45,894 bases of DNA, taken from contig JAFWXS010000028.1 in the NCBI GenBank assembly GCA_017517925.1, forward strand, positions 1 to 45,894. The letters run 5' to 3'. Both the position numbers and the translations under genes were made by a program. The stretch comes from Bacteroidaceae bacterium. Lineage in GTDB: Bacteria; Bacteroidota; Bacteroidia; Bacteroidales; Bacteroidaceae. The notes beneath the pieces are model-generated. The model did not search any database and had not been told where the DNA came from. It was given only the letters and a program-made list of their open reading frames with translations. Of the stretch, positions 1-7,980 are shown piece after piece (the first letter of the stretch is position 1; each line of letters begins with the position of its first letter).

Positions 1-183
1 AAGGTTTTTCAACAAGGCGATAACGATGTTTGAGCATATCAAAACAAACGTGGTGGCAAGGCCCATAGACATACCGTTGAGCGCCGAAGAGGTGGTACCC
101 AGGGTAGGACACATACCAAGGAGAAGGACAAACGTGGGGTTCTCCTTAACCAAACCATTCAAAAATACTTTCCAATTATTCAT
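1..183 (-). CDS. rnfE: RnfE, electron transport complex subunit E (partial)
   Basis: This is the first 61 codons of a gene that runs off the left edge; the ATG is at 181-183 on the minus strand. The peptide begins MNNWKVFLNGLVKENPTFVL and continues with a Leu-Gly-Met-Cys-Pro-Thr-Leu segment and a hydrophobic helix, as in RnfE/RsxE. RnfE is an integral membrane subunit of the Rnf complex, which moves electrons from reduced ferredoxin to NAD+ and pumps ions. It follows rnfG by about 125 bp, in the order known for Bacteroidetes rnf operons (B-C-D-G-E-A). The rest of rnfE and rnfA should lie just outside the window. The identification rests on the N-terminus and on synteny. Confidence 0.88.
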   Translation of the reverse strand, partial: MNNWKVFLNGLVKENPTFVLLLGMCPTLGTTSSALNGMSMGLATTFVLICSNIVIALLKNL

Positions 184-199
184 AATATTCTTCGTTTCT

Positions 200-299
200 A
201 ACCACAGATTACTCAGATTTCTCCGATTATTTAGTCTGTTATTCTTACCCTTCTTGATGTAATATAAAGGAATCAGTGTAATCCGTGCAATCTGCGGTT
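200..299. repeat. Imperfect inverted repeat between rnfG and rnfE
   Basis: The arms AACCACAGATT (200-210) and AATCTGCGGTT (289-299) are inverted copies with one mismatch. Between them lie further related segments (ACTCAGATTT, ATCCGTGCAA). This looks like a degenerate copy of a small intergenic repeat. It could form a long hairpin in the rnf mRNA and influence expression of rnfE relative to rnfG; that role is inference. Confidence 0.5.
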
Positions 300-308
300 A
301 AAATTATC

Positions 309-977
309 TTACTGTTGAGTTGTTGCCCCTGAGTTCACATCTGAGGCATTGCCTTTATACACCTTATAAGCATTGTTCACTGCATTGAGGAAGGCACGCG
401 AGGTGATGGTAGATGCAGTGATGGCATCTACGTCGCCACCGTCCTTAGACACCTTCAACTCACCTTCGTTACCGATGTTGCGGCCAATGATGTTGTGGCT
501 GCCTGCGGGGTCGGGCTTACCGAAGAATACCTTAGACACGGCAGATACCTCTTTGGTCTCGCCTGAGGTTGCGGTGCGGAACCACTCGCCCATACGAGCA
601 CCAAGGCCCGGGGTCTCGGCATGCTTCAGCACTTCATAGCCAAGGATGTTGCCCTCGGCATCGAAACCTACGAGCACCTCGATGTCGCCACCAAAGCCGC
701 TCTTGTCGGTAGACTTCACGGCGGTACCTACCCAGTTGCCATCGCGAGACACCTCGTATACGACGAAGGCATCGACGGGCTTCTCATTGGTCTCTATCTG
801 CTCATCGGCACCGATATTAAGCACCGACTTGATACCAGAGCTCAAGGCCTCTGCATTAATCTTTGCTATAGTGCTGCTGGTCACGTTGTTGACATAGGCC
901 AGCAGGAATGCAGCCACTACTGACACGAGGGTCAGCACGAGGAGCATATTAGTCAAGGATGATTCGAGTTTTTTCAT
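309..977 (-). CDS. rnfG: RnfG, FMN-binding subunit of the Rnf complex
   Basis: The protein has 222 aa from the ATG at 975-977, which has a clear GGAGG ribosome binding site just upstream. A longer reading by 12 codons is open but lacks this support. One N-terminal membrane helix (about residues 11-29) anchors a periplasmic FMN-binding domain. The motif D-A-I-T-A-S-T-I-T-S (184-193) matches the covalent flavin site of RnfG/NqrC, with Thr190 as the expected phosphoester-linked residue. The family usually reads S/T-G-A-T; here the small residues are A-S. RnfG is one of the flavin carriers between the ferredoxin side and the membrane subunits. Its start overlaps the rnfD stop as ATGA (974-977), implying translational coupling. 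Confidence 0.93.
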   Translation of the reverse strand: MKKLESSLTNMLLVLTLVSVVAAFLLAYVNNVTSSTIAKINAEALSSGIKSVLNIGADEQIETNEKPVDAFVVYEVSRDGNWVGTAVKSTDKSGFGGDIEVLVGFDAEGNILGYEVLKHAETPGLGARMGEWFRTATSGETKEVSAVSKVFFGKPDPAGSHNIIGRNIGNEGELKVSKDGGDVDAITASTITSRAFLNAVNNAYKVYKGNASDVNSGATTQQ

Positions 978-1924
978 TTCTTTACCTCCTTTGCAAAACG
1001 TTGGGGCTTGCATGCATTGTTAATCAACGGCACGAAAGCATTCATAATGAGGATAGCAAACGACATTCCCTCGGGATAGGCACCGAAGACACGGATGGCA
1101 ACGGTAAGGAAACCGATGCAGAAGCCGTAGATGAGCTGTCCCTTCGGAGTCATCGGAGAGGTGACATAGTCGGTAGCCATGAAGATGGCACCGAGCATCA
1201 AGCCACCACCAAACAAATGGTGCCACGGTGTAGCTACCTCAACGGGGTAGGCGATGTGGAGCAAACCGCTGAGTGCAAACACGGTCACCAAGATAGACAC
1301 GGGGATGTGCCAAGTGATAGTGCGTGACACTAAGAGGATAACCAGACCAATCAGAAGGCACAGGGCGCTGACCTCACCGAGCGAACCGCCTACATTGCCG
1401 AGGAAGAGGTCGCACAAGTTGCTACCGGCCAAGTGGGATAGGGGAGTGGCGGCGGTCACCGCATCGGCGTATGCCGTCATCTGCCCCACCTCGGGGAACT
1501 GGGTCATCTTCACGGGGAACGAAATCAAGAGGAACACACGGGCAGCCAGAGCGGGGTTGAAGAGGTTGCAACCCAAGCCACCGAAGGTCATCTTCACCAC
1601 GCCGATAGCAAACAAGGCACCTATTATAATAATGTATAGGGGCAGGTTCGACGGCAGGTTGAAGGCGAGGAGTATACCCGTCACCACAGCCGAGAGGTCG
1701 CAGAGGGTGCACTTGTCATTCTTGAGGATATACTTGTTGATGGCCCACTCGAAAAATACGCATGAGGCTACCGAGACGGCAGTGACAATCACTGCCCCCA
1801 AGCCAAACGTGTAGAACGACCACAACATGGCAGGCAACATGGCGATGATGACCCATCGCATGTTCTTGCTTACACTGTCGCCACTGTGTACGTGGGGCGA
1901 CATGGAGAGTGTTAATTTATTCAT
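974..1924 (-). CDS. rnfD: RnfD, membrane flavoprotein subunit of the Rnf complex
   Basis: This polytopic membrane protein of 316 aa belongs to the NqrB/RnfD family. Several hydrophobic helices are visible (for example residues 24-58, 80-110 and 125-140). The segment D-A-V-T-A-A-T-P-L-S places the covalently flavinylated threonine at about residue 160, matching the family motif. The protein begins MNKLTLSMSPHVHSGDSVSK, typical of RnfD. It carries electrons and probably ions through the membrane part of the complex. It lies 59 bp after rnfC and overlaps rnfG by 4 bp. The spacer towards rnfC holds a perfect palindrome, described separately. Confidence 0.93.
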   Translation of the reverse strand: MNKLTLSMSPHVHSGDSVSKNMRWVIIAMLPAMLWSFYTFGLGAVIVTAVSVASCVFFEWAINKYILKNDKCTLCDLSAVVTGILLAFNLPSNLPLYIIIIGALFAIGVVKMTFGGLGCNLFNPALAARVFLLISFPVKMTQFPEVGQMTAYADAVTAATPLSHLAGSNLCDLFLGNVGGSLGEVSALCLLIGLVILLVSRTITWHIPVSILVTVFALSGLLHIAYPVEVATPWHHLFGGGLMLGAIFMATDYVTSPMTPKGQLIYGFCIGFLTVAIRVFGAYPEGMSFAILIMNAFVPLINNACKPQRFAKEVKK

Positions 1925-1942
1925 TGTTCTATTTTATTTTTA

Positions 1943-1976
1943 GGAGTTCAGGAGTCAGGCCTGACTCCTGAACTCC
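1943..1976. repeat. 34-bp perfect palindrome in the rnfC-rnfD spacer
   Basis: Positions 1943-1959 and 1960-1976 are exact reverse complements. Each arm begins GGAGTTCAGGAGTCAGG, so the element is two head-to-head copies of the CTGAACTC-type repeat seen at gene borders elsewhere in the window. In RNA it would form a 15-17 bp hairpin between rnfC and rnfD. No U-run follows, so a processing or stability role is more likely than termination. Confidence 0.85.
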
Positions 1977-1983
1977 CAACTTA

Positions 1984-3321
1984 TTATTTCTTCGCGTTGC
2001 GTTCACGTATAATACCACCCACCGTGTTTTTGGCCAAGCGTACCCAGTCGAGTAGGGGGCGTTTTGACGGACAGGTGAATGTGCAGCATCCACACTCGAT
2101 ACAGGTCATAATGTCCTCCTTTTCGGCACGCTCCCAATCGGCATACTCACCGCACTTGGCGAGCAAGTAAGGCTCTAAGCCCATGGGGCAAGCGCTTACA
2201 CACTTGGCGCAACGCATGCAGTTCTGCTCCTCGCCACGCAACGACTCCTTCTCAGACATGAGCAGCACGCCCGAACTACCCTTGCAGATGGGCACTTCGG
2301 CATTGAGGAGCGCCTTACCCATCATGGGGCCACCGCCGATAATCTTACCCGTATCCTCGGGCATGCCACCGGCAGCCTCGATGAGTTGGCTCATGGGAGT
2401 ACCCATACGAGTGAGGAAATTTGAGGGGTTGGCGAGTGACTTACCGGTCACTGTCACGATGCGTTCGAAGAGGGGTTTGTTCTTCATCACCGCCTCATAT
2501 ACGGCAAAAGCAGTACCCACGTTCTGCACCACAGCACCTACGGCAATAGGAATGGCGGGAGGAGCAGGCACCTGACGCCCGATAACGGCATCAATCAGCT
2601 GCTTCTCACCCCCCTGCGGATATTTCAGCTTCAAGGGAACCACTTCGATGCCGGGGTACTTGGTTGCCTTCTCCGTCATCAGCGCGATGGCGTCGGGCTT
2701 GTTGTTCTCTATACCTATATATCCCTTGTTCACGCTCACCGCCTTCATGATGAGCGATACGCCCACAAGTATCTCTTCGGGCTTTTCGAGCATCAGTGAG
2801 TGGTCGGCTGTGAGGTAGGGCTCACACTCTACGGCGTTGATGATTACGCACTCGGCCTTGCTGCCGGGAGGAGGTGTCAGCTTCACATGGGTGGGGAAGC
2901 AGGCACCGCCCATACCTACAACGCCGGCATCCTTGATCTTGGCAACGATGGCTGCGGGCTCGAGGTCACATGTGGTCACCAGCTCTTCGCTGCGGTCGAT
3001 GCTCTCTTCCCACTCGTCGCCAACGACGTCGATGAAGATGGCAGGCTTGCGGTAGCCACTGGCATCAATCACCGAATCAATCTTGGCCACCTTGCCCGAT
3101 ACGGACGAGAAGATGGCTGCCGACACGAAACCGCCTGCATCGGCTATCTTGGTACCCACCTTCACCATGTCGCCCTTGGCAACACAAGGTACGGCGGGAG
3201 CGCCGATATGCTGTGACAAAGGGAATACAGCCTGCTTGGGCAATGCCACAGACTCAATCTTCTTCCCTGCCGACAACTTGTTTTCTGATGGATGTACACC
3301 ACCTATTCTAAATGTCTTCAC
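1984..3321 (-). CDS. rnfC: RnfC, NADH-binding iron-sulfur subunit of the Rnf complex
   Basis: The protein has 445 aa and starts with GTG at 3319-3321, followed by KTFRIGGVHPSENK, the usual RnfC start. The N-terminal and central parts form the NADH/FMN-binding and SLBB-like region with the Gly-rich segment G-V-V-G-M-G-G-A-C-F-P-T. Two C-terminal ferredoxin motifs are visible, C-M-R-C-A-K-C-V-S-A-C-P from residue 368 and C-I-E-C-G-C-C-T-F-T-C-P from residue 407, which bind two 4Fe-4S clusters. RnfC is the peripheral subunit where NAD+ is reduced. It starts 21 bp after the rnfB stop and is cotranscribed with it. No strong Shine-Dalgarno precedes the GTG, which is common in Bacteroidetes. Confidence 0.95.
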   Translation of the reverse strand: MKTFRIGGVHPSENKLSAGKKIESVALPKQAVFPLSQHIGAPAVPCVAKGDMVKVGTKIADAGGFVSAAIFSSVSGKVAKIDSVIDASGYRKPAIFIDVVGDEWEESIDRSEELVTTCDLEPAAIVAKIKDAGVVGMGGACFPTHVKLTPPPGSKAECVIINAVECEPYLTADHSLMLEKPEEILVGVSLIMKAVSVNKGYIGIENNKPDAIALMTEKATKYPGIEVVPLKLKYPQGGEKQLIDAVIGRQVPAPPAIPIAVGAVVQNVGTAFAVYEAVMKNKPLFERIVTVTGKSLANPSNFLTRMGTPMSQLIEAAGGMPEDTGKIIGGGPMMGKALLNAEVPICKGSSGVLLMSEKESLRGEEQNCMRCAKCVSACPMGLEPYLLAKCGEYADWERAEKEDIMTCIECGCCTFTCPSKRPLLDWVRLAKNTVGGIIRERNAKK

Positions 3322-3342
3322 GATTATATCGATTATAGTTTT

Positions 3343-4290
3343 TTACTTAGTTTCTTCGCTCTGAGTGCTCGGAGCAGGCGCTTCTGCCTTGGGGGCATCT
3401 GTTGCGGGAGCTTCGGCCTTGGGCGCTGCGGGAGCGATCTTAGGAGCCTCTGTAGCTGCTGGTTTCGGCTTACGCGGAGGGAAGTTGACAGCTACGATTG
3501 AGTGTTGCGGACATTCGTCTTCGCACTTACGGCAGAGCTTGCACTTCTCATAGTCGATGTAAGCCAGGTTGTTGGCGATGGTGATAGCATCGAACGGACA
3601 TACCTTCTGGCACTTGCTACAACCGATACAACCTACCTCACAAGCCTTGCGAGTGATGGCGCCCTTATCCTTGTTTACACAAAGCACTACCATGCGGCGG
3701 CCATTCTTGCCCTTGTTGCGCAACTCGATAATCATGCGCGGACAAGCCTTCACACAAGCACCACAAGCGGTGCACTTCTCGGCATCCACCTCGGGGAGTC
3801 CCGTCTCGGGGTTCATGTGGATGGCATCGAACTTACATGCACTCACACAGTCGCCACAACCTAAACAGCCGTATGCACAGCCCGTCTCGCCACATCCCGT
3901 GGCATGGGCAATCTTACACGATACGGCACCATCGTACACTACCGTACGGGGACGATGCTCGCATGTACCGTTACAGCGCACCACAGCCACCTTGGGCTCG
4001 GCTGCTCCGGCACTGAGTCCGAGGATGTTGGCCACCTGACTCATTACCGCTTGTCCGCCTACGGGGCACAGCAGATTGTCGAGCGAACCTGCCTTGACAC
4101 ATGCCTCGGCAAAGCCGGCACAGCCCGGATAGCCACAACCACCGCAGTTGGCCTGCGGCAACACCTCGGCAACCTGTCCCACACGTGGATCCTCCTCTAC
4201 AGCAAATTTCTTGGATACGACAAACAGCACTGCGGCCAACACCAAGGCTGTAAGTCCCAAAGCAATCACTGCCACTAAAATTGTATTCAT
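3343..4290 (-). CDS. rnfB: RnfB, polyferredoxin subunit of the Rnf complex
   Basis: The protein has 315 aa. An N-terminal membrane helix (residues 3-25) is followed by the cluster motif N-C-G-G-C-G-Y-P-G-C (Cys49, 52, 57) with a fourth Cys near 75. Four ferredoxin CxxCxxCxxxC motifs come next: C-L-G-C-G-D-C, C-T-A-C-G-A-C, C-I-G-C-S-K-C and C-K-L-C-R-K-C. RnfB takes electrons from reduced ferredoxin. The last 45 residues are a low-complexity Pro/Ala/Lys/Glu tail with near-repeats of A-P-K-A-E-A-P. Such a tail is common in RnfB and is probably a flexible linker. It lies between rseC and rnfC in the operon. Confidence 0.95.
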   Translation of the reverse strand: MNTILVAVIALGLTALVLAAVLFVVSKKFAVEEDPRVGQVAEVLPQANCGGCGYPGCAGFAEACVKAGSLDNLLCPVGGQAVMSQVANILGLSAGAAEPKVAVVRCNGTCEHRPRTVVYDGAVSCKIAHATGCGETGCAYGCLGCGDCVSACKFDAIHMNPETGLPEVDAEKCTACGACVKACPRMIIELRNKGKNGRRMVVLCVNKDKGAITRKACEVGCIGCSKCQKVCPFDAITIANNLAYIDYEKCKLCRKCEDECPQHSIVAVNFPPRKPKPAATEAPKIAPAAPKAEAPATDAPKAEAPAPSTQSEETK

Positions 4291-4338
4291 TGTTATATGT
4301 TGTTTGTTATAAATGTTTCTTTTTCAATTAGAGTACAA

Positions 4339-4355
4339 GGGTCAGGAGTTCAGAC
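4339..4355. repeat. Partial copy of the CTGAACTC repeat upstream of rnfB
   Basis: The segment GGTCAGGAGTTCAGACA resembles the octamer-type repeat found at 1943, 4470, 17546 and 19954. It lies in the rseC-rnfB spacer (4291-4454), which otherwise shows no gene. Confidence 0.5.
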
Positions 4356-4454
4356 ATGTGTTTGTTCGTTACTTTCCTTAATCCGTTTCCCGGTTAATCC
4401 ATTATTTTTATAGAGTTAAAAGTCAGTCTATATTGTCCTTTAGAAATTCGTAGT

Positions 4455-4913
4455 CTAAACTATTGTCTGTAACTCCTGAACTCCTGACTTCTGAACTCCT
4501 GCACTTATCGTAAACCTAAACTCACTCATCAACCGCTTCTTGCAGGCAAAGAGCACCGCAAAGTAGGCTGCGAGGGTCAGCAGTGCTGCCACTGCTCCCA
4601 TAGCCTCATTGCCGTCGGTGAGACCCATGGCTACAGCCACAGCAGCAACCATCAGCACCAGGGGGTAAAGAAAAGCGAGGCGAACAGCCTTCATACCCAT
4701 CGACGCTGCTCCCTCGACCATCACCCGTTGCCCTACCTGATAGGCATTCACATCGGCATCATAGACCTCGACAATCTTCTCCTTGCTTTCGGCAGCCGAG
4801 CACAGACTCTTGGCACCGCATGCCGCACAAGCCGAAGCCTGCACGATGCGTACATGGATGCAGTCTCCCTCTATGGAGTCCACTATGCCGTCATGTTTTA
4901 TCACATCTGCCAT
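4455..4913 (-). CDS. rseC: RseC/MucC-like membrane protein heading the rnf operon
   Basis: The protein has 152 aa. An N-terminal domain contains a Cys cluster C-A-A-C-G-A-K-S-L-C (about residues 29-38), followed by two hydrophobic helices (about 80-97 and 104-123). This is the layout of the RseC/MucC family. RseC homologues sit at the head of Bacteroidetes rnf operons and work with Rnf/Rsx in SoxR reduction in E. coli. The natural domain seems to end near S-E-F-R-F-T-I. The final 16 residues (137-152) are encoded by CTGAACTC-type repeat DNA (4470-4502) that has replaced the original stop. It is the first gene of the rnf operon, with a promoter at 4935-4942. Confidence 0.85.
   Translation of the reverse strand: MADVIKHDGIVDSIEGDCIHVRIVQASACAACGAKSLCSAAESKEKIVEVYDADVNAYQVGQRVMVEGAASMGMKAVRLAFLYPLVLMVAAVAVAMGLTDGNEAMGAVAALLTLAAYFAVLFACKKRLMSEFRFTISAGVQKSGVQELQTIV
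4470..4502. repeat. CTGAACTC-type tandem repeat inside the 3' end of rseC
   Basis: The plus strand reads repeated AACTCCTGAACTCCTGACTT units, the same sequence family as at 1943-1976 and 19954-19986. It lies wholly inside the rseC reading frame and encodes G-V-Q-K-S-G-V-Q-E-L. Confidence 0.75.
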
Positions 4914-4934
4914 ATCAATATCTCTTTAATCATG

Positions 4935-4942
4935 CAAAAATA
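4935..4942 (-). promoter_or_regulatory. -7 box for the rseC-rnf operon
   Basis: The minus strand reads TATTTTTG, an exact match to the Bacteroidetes -7 consensus TAnnTTTG, about 22 bp upstream of the rseC ATG. No clean -33 TTTG is seen. Confidence 0.65.
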
Positions 4943-4949
4943 CGATTTA

Positions 4950-5474
4950 TTCTTATAAAGAGGAAACTTTGTGTCGTATTTTTTCAAGTTTCTATGCTTA
5001 TAATGTGGAGAATACACAAGGCGCAAGATGATAATCATTATAATAAATGCATATTTCGTTTCCCATATCCATCGTTCGCCAACACTTCATAACACTCAGT
5101 ATATAACATGCTTAGCAGCGTATATCGCGTACAATTATCCATGTCGACCATTGTTCGTCGCTATTACGCATGGGAAAGCACAGTTGCGTCATAGGCTTTG
5201 TGAGAGAAGCACAAAACTTCAAACCATATCATGCAATACGGAGTCAGACACCAAGGATGACGTGGACTATCGTACTCTGTGCCTGCCATTAACAAACTCA
5301 CATATAATGGATACGTCCTGTTGGCGGATGGTAGCATCCAAGAAGGGCAAAAGACATTTTATTCTATTTCCGAATTATCATAAAATGTTTCTTGCAGACT
5401 CCCTTCTTTTGGGTTTGAGGGATAAAGCTGGCCACGAATATATTTCCGTTGGTGATGATAAAGTTGTAAGGAAG
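4950..5474. other. Intergenic region without a convincing gene
   Basis: About 520 bp separate the rnf promoter from the end of the DUF1295 gene. Open frames on both strands are short or are shadows. A few short plus-strand stretches (roughly 5170-5390) look faintly protein-like in shifting frames, which could mean a decayed gene, but I cannot name it. No tRNA, array or strong hairpin is seen. Confidence 0.5.
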
Positions 5475-6278
5475 TTACCCCTTCAGCCAACCATACTTGG
5501 CTACACTATAAATAGGTACAAAGGGGATGATGAGGGGTGTCTTCTTGATGTATGCCTGGAATTCGGGATCGCTACCGTACGTCTCCGTTTGGCGCAGTTC
5601 AAGACGGCGTGCACCGCTGAACATCACATACACGATGCCAATGTATCCAAGTCCGGAAATTATCCACTGCCCTACGGTGCAGCATGCACCGAAGCAGATG
5701 ATGAAGCTGCCCGTCCACATCAGTACCTCGCCGAAGTAATTGGGGCAGCGTACGATACGGTACAGCCCCGTGTCTACATAGCGTCGGGCATTCACCTTCT
5801 TGGCCGCACTCTTCTGTGCATCGGCCACCATCTCAATCACTACGCCGATAGCTGCCACGATGGCACCGGCCCACAGCCATCTTTCGCTCACGGCAAGTCC
5901 CTCGCGCAAGTTGTAGAGGTAGAAGGTTACCGGACTTATCTGCCCCACATAGAGCAACGCGCAGGCAATCCATATCATCCACATCACGAAAGCCGGCTTC
6001 TTCGTTGTGTTTTCAGGTTGGTACAATATCCTCTTATATGATGCCGACCGTTTCTCTCTCAGTAGCAGGAATAGCCCCAACCTGATACCATAGACAAACA
6101 GCACCGCACACAGCAGCAGTGCCGGCCATGTAATCACATCGCGGAAGATAAGGGCAGCAGCCACCGACAGTGCCGAGATGGCAAAGCCGTAACCGATACT
6201 GAAGAAATAGATGAAATACACCCAGCCCAACGCCGAGATGGCAAACGAGATGCTCAGAAGAACATAAAGGTAAGTCAT
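5475..6278 (-). CDS. DUF1295 / steroid 5-alpha-reductase-like membrane protein
   Basis: The protein has 267 aa with about six or seven membrane helices. The C-terminal signature D-T-G-L-Y-R-I-V-R-C-P-N-Y-F-G-E (169-184) matches DUF1295, a family related to isoprenylcysteine methyltransferases and steroid 5-alpha-reductases. In most members the motif reads R-H-P-N-Y-F-G-E, with the His near the cofactor site; here it is Cys178. The substrate of bacterial DUF1295 proteins is not established. It is a single gene between the rnf promoter region and the divergent tRNA. The start M-T-Y-L-Y-V-L-L gives a plausible first helix. Confidence 0.82.
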   Translation of the reverse strand: MTYLYVLLSISFAISALGWVYFIYFFSIGYGFAISALSVAAALIFRDVITWPALLLCAVLFVYGIRLGLFLLLREKRSASYKRILYQPENTTKKPAFVMWMIWIACALLYVGQISPVTFYLYNLREGLAVSERWLWAGAIVAAIGVVIEMVADAQKSAAKKVNARRYVDTGLYRIVRCPNYFGEVLMWTGSFIICFGACCTVGQWIISGLGYIGIVYVMFSGARRLELRQTETYGSDPEFQAYIKKTPLIIPFVPIYSVAKYGWLKG

Positions 6279-6467
6279 GGTACTATACGTTTTTTTTGAT
6301 GTTTTACAAAATGATATGCAAAAATGGGAGTTATTTTTTATTCCGACAAATAATTACAAGTATTTCTCTATTATGTTCGTGAATTTTTGCTTTTTCAATC
6401 GTCTTGCGCCAATTTTAACGGCCGCCTTGCTGAAGATGGCATAAAAGCACAAATAAATTCTTTTTTT

Positions 6468-6499
6468 TTTGGAAGAATCAACAGAAAAGTATAATTTTG
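6468..6499 (+). promoter_or_regulatory. Promoter of the tRNA-Arg gene
   Basis: A -33 box TTTG (6468-6471), a 20-bp spacer and a -7 box TAATTTTG (6492-6499) match the Bacteroidetes housekeeping consensus. The box ends 31 bp before the mature tRNA. Confidence 0.8.
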
Positions 6500-6530
6500 C
6501 ACCGTTTTCATAACAGATAAATTTAAGGTC

Positions 6531-6604
6531 GGTTCCGTAGCTCAGCTGGATAGAGCAACTGCCTTCTAAGCAGTAGGTCGAGCGTTCGAGTCGCTCCGGA
6601 ATCA
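6531..6604 (+). tRNA. tRNA-Arg (anticodon TCT)
   Basis: This is a 74-nt cloverleaf. The acceptor stem GGTTCCG pairs with CGGAATC (one G-U), and A73 is the discriminator. The D arm is GCTCAGCTGGATAGAGC. The anticodon stem ACTGC/GCAGT encloses the loop CTTCTAA, giving anticodon TCT, which reads AGA/AGG. The T arm contains GTTCGAGTC. The 3' CCA is not encoded. It is transcribed from its own promoter and followed by a hairpin with a T-run. Confidence 0.96.
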
Positions 6605-6620
6605 CTACAGCGAGAAAATC

Positions 6621-6660
6621 AAGCACTTGTGTCGATGCATGGGTGCTTTTTTCTTTTTTA
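6621..6660 (+). terminator. Intrinsic terminator after tRNA-Arg
   Basis: The stem AAGCAC (6621-6626) pairs with GTGCTT (6643-6648), followed by a T-rich run (6647-6659). It is only 17 nt after the mature tRNA end. Confidence 0.65.
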
Positions 6661-6661
6661 T

Positions 6662-6692
6662 TTTGTTATCCACTATGCTTTTTATACCTTTG
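6662..6692 (+). promoter_or_regulatory. Promoter of the MscS-type channel gene
   Basis: A -33 box TTTG (6662-6665), a 19-bp spacer and a -7 box TACCTTTG (6685-6692) are a full match to the Bacteroidetes consensus, 27 bp before the ATG. Confidence 0.82.
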
Positions 6693-6719
6693 TCTTTGTT
6701 ATAATAGAAAAAGTACATT

Positions 6720-7907
6720 ATGAACGCTACCATCCATCGCTGGCTCAGTGCCTTAGGTTTGGCCAATGGCGAAAACAACTGGGTATATTGGATTATCTCC
6801 ATCTCTATTATTGCCCTTGTTATACTTATTGCCGATATGCTTTGCCGTCGCCTCTTCATTCCTATTGTGAAGAGAGTAGTCAGTCGTACACGCTCCTCGT
6901 GGGACGATATTCTACTTAACGACACTCTGCTACGCGACATAGCCCACTTGGTGCCGCCTGTTCTCATAGCAGTGCTCTTGCCCATGGCCTTTCTGCACGA
7001 AACACCACTGCTCGAATTTCTACTTAAGGTAAACACCATATATCTAATAGTAGTGGTGGCCAAGTTGTTCTGTACCTTCCTTTCATCACTCTATGAACTG
7101 TCCAATAAGAAAAACAGTCTCCGCAATCATCCTTTAAAGGGCGTATACCAGATGCTCAAGATTGTAGTTATCTGTATAGCCCTTATTATCATAGTCAGCG
7201 TGCTCATCGACAAGAACCCCGGCTACATCCTCACTGCTTTGGGGGCCTCGGCTGCTGTGCTCATGCTCGTGTTCAAGGATATGATTCTAGGCCTCGTGGC
7301 AGGCGTGCAGCTCTCGGCCAACGATATGCTACGTCCCGGAGACTGGATATCGATGCCCAAGTATGGTGCCGATGGCGATGTCATCGAGGTCACTCTCACC
7401 ACTGTGAAGGTACAAAACTGGGACAAGACCATCACTACCATACCGCCCTATGCCTTGGTCAGCGACTCGTTCCAGAACTGGCGCGGGATGAAAGAGAGTG
7501 GGGGACGCCGCGTGAAGCGGGCCGTATACATTGATATGCGATCTATCTCTTTCTGCACCGAAGAGCAGCTGGCCGAGTTCGAACAGAAGGGATGGCTTGC
7601 AGGTCTTGAGCGTGAAGACAAGTTCGTGGTCAACCTCCACGTCTTCCGCAACTATCTCGAATCCTATCTGCGCAGCCACCATCGTGTTAATCAACAACTT
7701 ATAGTCATGGTTCGTCAACTGCAACCTACTGCCCAAGGTCTGCCGCTCGAACTCTACTTCTTCTCCGATGGCACTGATTGGATACCCTACGAGCACTTGC
7801 AGAGCGAAATCTTCGAGCATGTCTTCGCCGTGATGCCCACCTTCGGCCTTCGTGTGTTCCAGTCTCCCATGGGCATCGACTTCTCGGGACAAGAATTTAA
7901 TGGATAA
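6720..7907 (+). CDS. MscS-family mechanosensitive ion channel (YbdG/MscM-like)
   Basis: The protein has 395 aa. About five membrane helices are visible (near residues 22-42, 72-92, 100-118, 147-165 and 172-190). The last is the pore-type helix with the Gly/Ala-rich pattern A-L-G-A-S-A-A-V-L-M-L-V-F-K-D. The MscS beta domain then begins at G-D-W-I-S-M-P, with G-D-V-I-E-V and T-T-I-P-P-Y-A-L. This is the layout of the YbdG-type miniconductance channels. Such channels open under membrane tension and release solutes at hypo-osmotic shock. The gene has its own promoter (6662-6692) and a leader of about 20 nt. It is followed by a broken nitroreductase gene. Confidence 0.93.
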   Translation: MNATIHRWLSALGLANGENNWVYWIISISIIALVILIADMLCRRLFIPIVKRVVSRTRSSWDDILLNDTLLRDIAHLVPPVLIAVLLPMAFLHETPLLEFLLKVNTIYLIVVVAKLFCTFLSSLYELSNKKNSLRNHPLKGVYQMLKIVVICIALIIIVSVLIDKNPGYILTALGASAAVLMLVFKDMILGLVAGVQLSANDMLRPGDWISMPKYGADGDVIEVTLTTVKVQNWDKTITTIPPYALVSDSFQNWRGMKESGGRRVKRAVYIDMRSISFCTEEQLAEFEQKGWLAGLEREDKFVVNLHVFRNYLESYLRSHHRVNQQLIVMVRQLQPTAQGLPLELYFFSDGTDWIPYEHLQSEIFEHVFAVMPTFGLRVFQSPMGIDFSGQEFNG

Positions 7908-7980
7908 CATTTAACTATTAACTGTGAGAAATGAACTACGAACGTTGCTTGCAATCTTAACTTTTAACTCTTCACTAAAA

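Noticed and set aside
5028-6041. Plus-strand open frame of 337 codons
   Set aside because: Most of it is the antisense of the DUF1295 gene, and the first part has no family features, promoter or plausible start.
6354-6626. Minus-strand frame of 90 codons
   Set aside because: It is the reverse complement of the tRNA-Arg gene and its promoter; a common false call.
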